6,497 nucleotides of DNA, taken from the NCBI RefSeq assembly GCF_030515985.1, contig NZ_CP100376.1, positions 1,169,218-1,175,714 of the forward strand. The letters are read 5' to 3'. The notes under the pieces were generated by a model. That model saw only the letters and a list, made by a program, of their open reading frames with translations, was not told the DNA's origin and ran no database searches. The DNA comes from Corynebacterium accolens. Lineage in GTDB: Bacteria; Actinomycetota; Actinomycetes; Mycobacteriales; Mycobacteriaceae. Of the stretch, positions 4,938 through 6,497 are shown piece by piece (the first letter of the stretch is position 1; every line of letters begins with the position of its first letter). The position numbers and the translations under genes were made by a program.

Positions 4938-5496
4938 AATGAATTTGCCTGAGCATTTCGGGCAGCGGCCCAAGGCGTCTCCTGCAGTGCGCACGTGGAC
5001 CGTAATTCTGGGTTTCGTTCTGCTTGCCATTGGCATTGTGGGTGTCCGCGAAACCTGGCTTGTCGGAGCAGATGCCAATGCCCAATCGTGGGTTCAGCCG
5101 GTCCTTGATCTTATTGCCACCGAGCAATTAGAGACGTGGATGATCTGGGCTGGCGTGGCTTCCATCGTGGTTGGTCTCATCTTTGTATTCGCTGCGGTAA
5201 AGACCCGTCGCAATACCCACACCCAGGTCGCTTCCGAGTCCGCTTCCATGTGGATGCGGCCAGTCGATGTCGCGCGATTGAGCTCTGCTGCAGCACGCCG
5301 TGTTCCGGGAGTTGCTTCCGCGCAGACTTCGGCGGATACCAAGAGCGCGAAGGTCACCGTTAATGGCGATGAGCAAGACGCCGATTTGCCTGGGCGAGTG
5401 GAAAAGGCTGTCACCCGCGCTTTAGAGGTCCTTGCAGACCCACCCAAGGTCACCGTAGCCGTAGAGAAGATTCCGGAGATGGATAATCATGTCTAA
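4930..5496 (+). CDS. Two-pass membrane protein with C-terminal cytoplasmic domain, DUF6286-like
   Basis: This 188-residue protein has a short polar N-terminus, a first membrane segment at about residues 22-39 (TWTVILGFVLLAIGIVGV), an outward loop at about 40-69, a second segment at about 70-90 (WMIWAGVASIVVGLIFVFAA) and a cytoplasmic domain from about 91. That domain (VDVARLSSAAARRVPGVAS at 112-130, a strand AKVTVNG at 140-146, a helix at 153-169, then PKVTVAVEKI at 172-181) has the helix-strand-helix-strand order of an Asp23-like fold. The layout matches actinobacterial DUF6286 proteins encoded beside AmaP, so I infer that it presents a docking domain at the inner membrane face. The start at 4930 follows AAGGAGG by 5 nt and overlaps the previous gene by 8 bp; its own end overlaps the next gene by 8 bp. 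The DUF assignment is from memory of architecture. Confidence 0.75.
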   Translation: MAEMNLPEHFGQRPKASPAVRTWTVILGFVLLAIGIVGVRETWLVGADANAQSWVQPVLDLIATEQLETWMIWAGVASIVVGLIFVFAAVKTRRNTHTQVASESASMWMRPVDVARLSSAAARRVPGVASAQTSADTKSAKVTVNGDEQDADLPGRVEKAVTRALEVLADPPKVTVAVEKIPEMDNHV

Positions 5497-6064
5497 AAAG
5501 CTTGCTACCTTTGACCGAATCCTCCTCGGCTTGCTTGGAATCATCCTCATCGCGCTAGGTGTATGGCCGATCCTCATTAACTTCAATGTGGAATTTGCTG
5601 AGTACTTGGCCGAGTGGGTAGACCACGATACGTGGCGCACTTTGGGCGATAATAATTGGTGGGTGTGGGTCTTGGCTGGCGCCTCTGCCCTGCTGCTCAT
5701 CATTGGCTTGTGGCTCATCGTCGTGAACCTTCGTCACCGCCGCTTTAATAATGTGGAATCCGCAGCCTCCAATGAACAAGGAGCAATCTCTGCATCCATG
5801 AACGCCATCGCCACCGCGGTGGCCAAGGATCTGGACTCGCTCGATGGAGTGGAACGCGTAGACCGCTTGGTTGCATACGACCGCGCCCGCCCAACGCTGC
5901 AGTACACGGTGGTTGCTAACCCAGATACCCCGCTGGAGAGACTGACTGATGCTGTGGAGACCAATGAACGCGACTTCCGGGAGGCTTTCCCCGACGCTGA
6001 CCTGGATACCAGTTATAAGCTGCACTTCACCAAGGTCAAACCTATGAAGGATTTAGCTGAATAA
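5489..6064 (+). CDS. amaP: AmaP-like alkaline shock response membrane anchor protein
   Basis: This 191-residue protein opens with FDRILLGLLGIILIALGVWP, the 'DR..L.LL.......G' start typical of AmaP. Its first membrane segment spans about residues 10-30. A short loop rich in acidic residues and Trp (VEFAEYLAEWVDHDTW, then NNWW) leads to a second segment at about 58-80. A cytoplasmic domain of about 110 residues follows, with a strand at about 138-142, helices at about 103-116 and 146-167, and a final strand near 174-182. In S. aureus AmaP tethers Asp23 to the membrane; the same is inferred here. GGAG (5475-5478) lies 10 nt before the ATG, and the gene overlaps its upstream neighbour by 8 bp. 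Its last 12 bases overlap the 3' end of the opposing gene, and a terminator lies about 58 bp beyond its stop. Confidence 0.82.
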   Translation: MSKKLATFDRILLGLLGIILIALGVWPILINFNVEFAEYLAEWVDHDTWRTLGDNNWWVWVLAGASALLLIIGLWLIVVNLRHRRFNNVESAASNEQGAISASMNAIATAVAKDLDSLDGVERVDRLVAYDRARPTLQYTVVANPDTPLERLTDAVETNERDFREAFPDADLDTSYKLHFTKVKPMKDLAE

Positions 6065-6497
6065 GGGGTTTGGGGTCTCTGCAATAAGGACCTCAACCAC
6101 CCTGCCCAATCGCGCATAATCGCCGCCCTCGAGGAGTACTTCCAGCTCCTCGCCGGGGCGGCATTTTTCTATCCTTTTCCACGCATAATCGCGGGCCACC
6201 ACCCGCCGATTCTCCTTATGAAAGAGATGCAATCCGTGGTCTAGAACTGCAATCGCGTCCTCCAAGCGGAGGACATAGACAAAGTCACCCAACTCGTAGC
6301 GGCTCAGGCCGCTAAGTTCCGGCAGCGGTTCATCCAGGCGCATGATGCTGGAGACGATCCCAAGCCGGTGTTCAAAGCCCTCAGTATCCGTAACCACAAA
6401 GGGCCGCCCGGGCCCCGTTGGCCTAATGGCGCTGTATTCCCACACCACCGGCTGAGCATTCGGGCGGCGCACAATGATGCGGGAGGTATCGGCGGTG
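6053..6497 (-). CDS. Unrecognised protein, 3' part of a gene running off the right edge
   Basis: I do not recognise this gene. The frame is open from the window edge to a TAA at complement 6053-6055, giving 147 visible residues. A GTG at complement 6470-6472 is a possible start, but the frame continues upstream (TADTSRII precedes it) and I see no ribosome-binding site, so the gene is probably truncated by the window. The visible part is hydrophilic, mixed in charge and rich in Val/Leu/Arg/Glu, with likely strands such as RPFVVTD, ELGDFVYVLRL and RLGRVVEVLIAE, a His pair (DHGLHLFHKE) and one Cys. No membrane segment or signal peptide is visible. It converges on amaP with a 12-bp overlap, and its coding sequence contains the terminator for the opposing operon. 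It could be a domain of a larger enzyme or a stand-alone conserved protein. Confidence 0.7.
   Translation of the reverse strand, partial: TADTSRIIVRRPNAQPVVWEYSAIRPTGPGRPFVVTDTEGFEHRLGIVSSIMRLDEPLPELSGLSRYELGDFVYVLRLEDAIAVLDHGLHLFHKENRRVVARDYAWKRIEKCRPGEELEVLLEGGDYARLGRVVEVLIAETPNPLFS
6122..6168 (+). terminator. Intrinsic terminator of the Asp23-AmaP operon, inside the opposing gene
   Basis: GCCGCCC (6122-6128) pairs with GGGCGGC (6156-6162), and CGAGGAG (6130-6136) pairs with CTCCTCG (6146-6152). Between them is a small asymmetric internal loop (1 nt against 3 nt), and a 9-nt loop closes the top. The 14-bp GC-rich stem is followed by A and TTTTT (6164-6168), a classic rho-independent signal in the plus orientation. 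It starts 58 bp after the amaP stop and lies within the coding sequence of the minus-strand gene. The reverse orientation has no U-tract, so it should not stop the opposing transcript. Confidence 0.85.

Noticed and set aside
5555..6025. A 156-codon minus-strand open frame opposite the AmaP-like gene.
   Set aside because: The plus-strand product has the AmaP start motif and two membrane segments; the opposite frame is a shadow without protein-like features.

Overview
The window reads as actinobacterial, most likely a Corynebacterium. The minus-strand ribosomal proteins look corynebacterial in sequence, order and spacing. rpsJ starts with GTG, L3 has the actinobacterial Gly-Gly-Ala-Ala-Thr-Pro stretch in place of the Gln-Thr-Pro of proteobacteria, and the DNA is moderately GC-rich. 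The genus is an inference from protein sequence alone and I do not name a species.

Layout. Positions 1-2066 (minus strand) hold the promoter-proximal part of the S10 ribosomal protein operon, in the order rpsJ (S10), rplC (L3), rplD (L4), rplW (L23) and the first 31 codons of rplB (L2), which runs off the left edge. Positions 2067-2777 are a 711-bp divergent intergenic region. I find no protein gene in it, but it holds candidate promoters for both flanking operons and several inverted repeats or hairpins, some of them long. Positions 2778-6064 (plus strand) are six tightly packed genes of the Asp23/Gls24-AmaP envelope-stress type: a canonical Asp23 protein, a small divergent Asp23-like protein, a DUF2273-like membrane peptide, an Asp23-like protein with a long repetitive tail, a two-pass membrane protein with a cytoplasmic domain (DUF6286-like), and an AmaP-like membrane anchor. 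Positions 6053-6497 (minus strand) are the 3' part of an unrecognised gene that converges on and overlaps amaP by 12 bp. A strong intrinsic terminator for the plus-strand operon lies inside this opposing gene.

How the genes fit together. In Staphylococcus, Asp23 is held at the membrane by AmaP, and DUF2273 proteins are co-encoded with them. Here three soluble Asp23-like proteins are co-encoded with three membrane proteins. Gaps are 2-5 bp or the genes overlap by 1-8 bp, so translation is probably coupled and the products probably form one membrane-associated assembly. The least described part is the tail of the fourth gene: about 220 residues with an 11-residue period that changes from acidic to strongly basic, including an in-frame 33-residue tandem duplication. 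This tail and the structured intergenic region are the best candidates for something not previously described.
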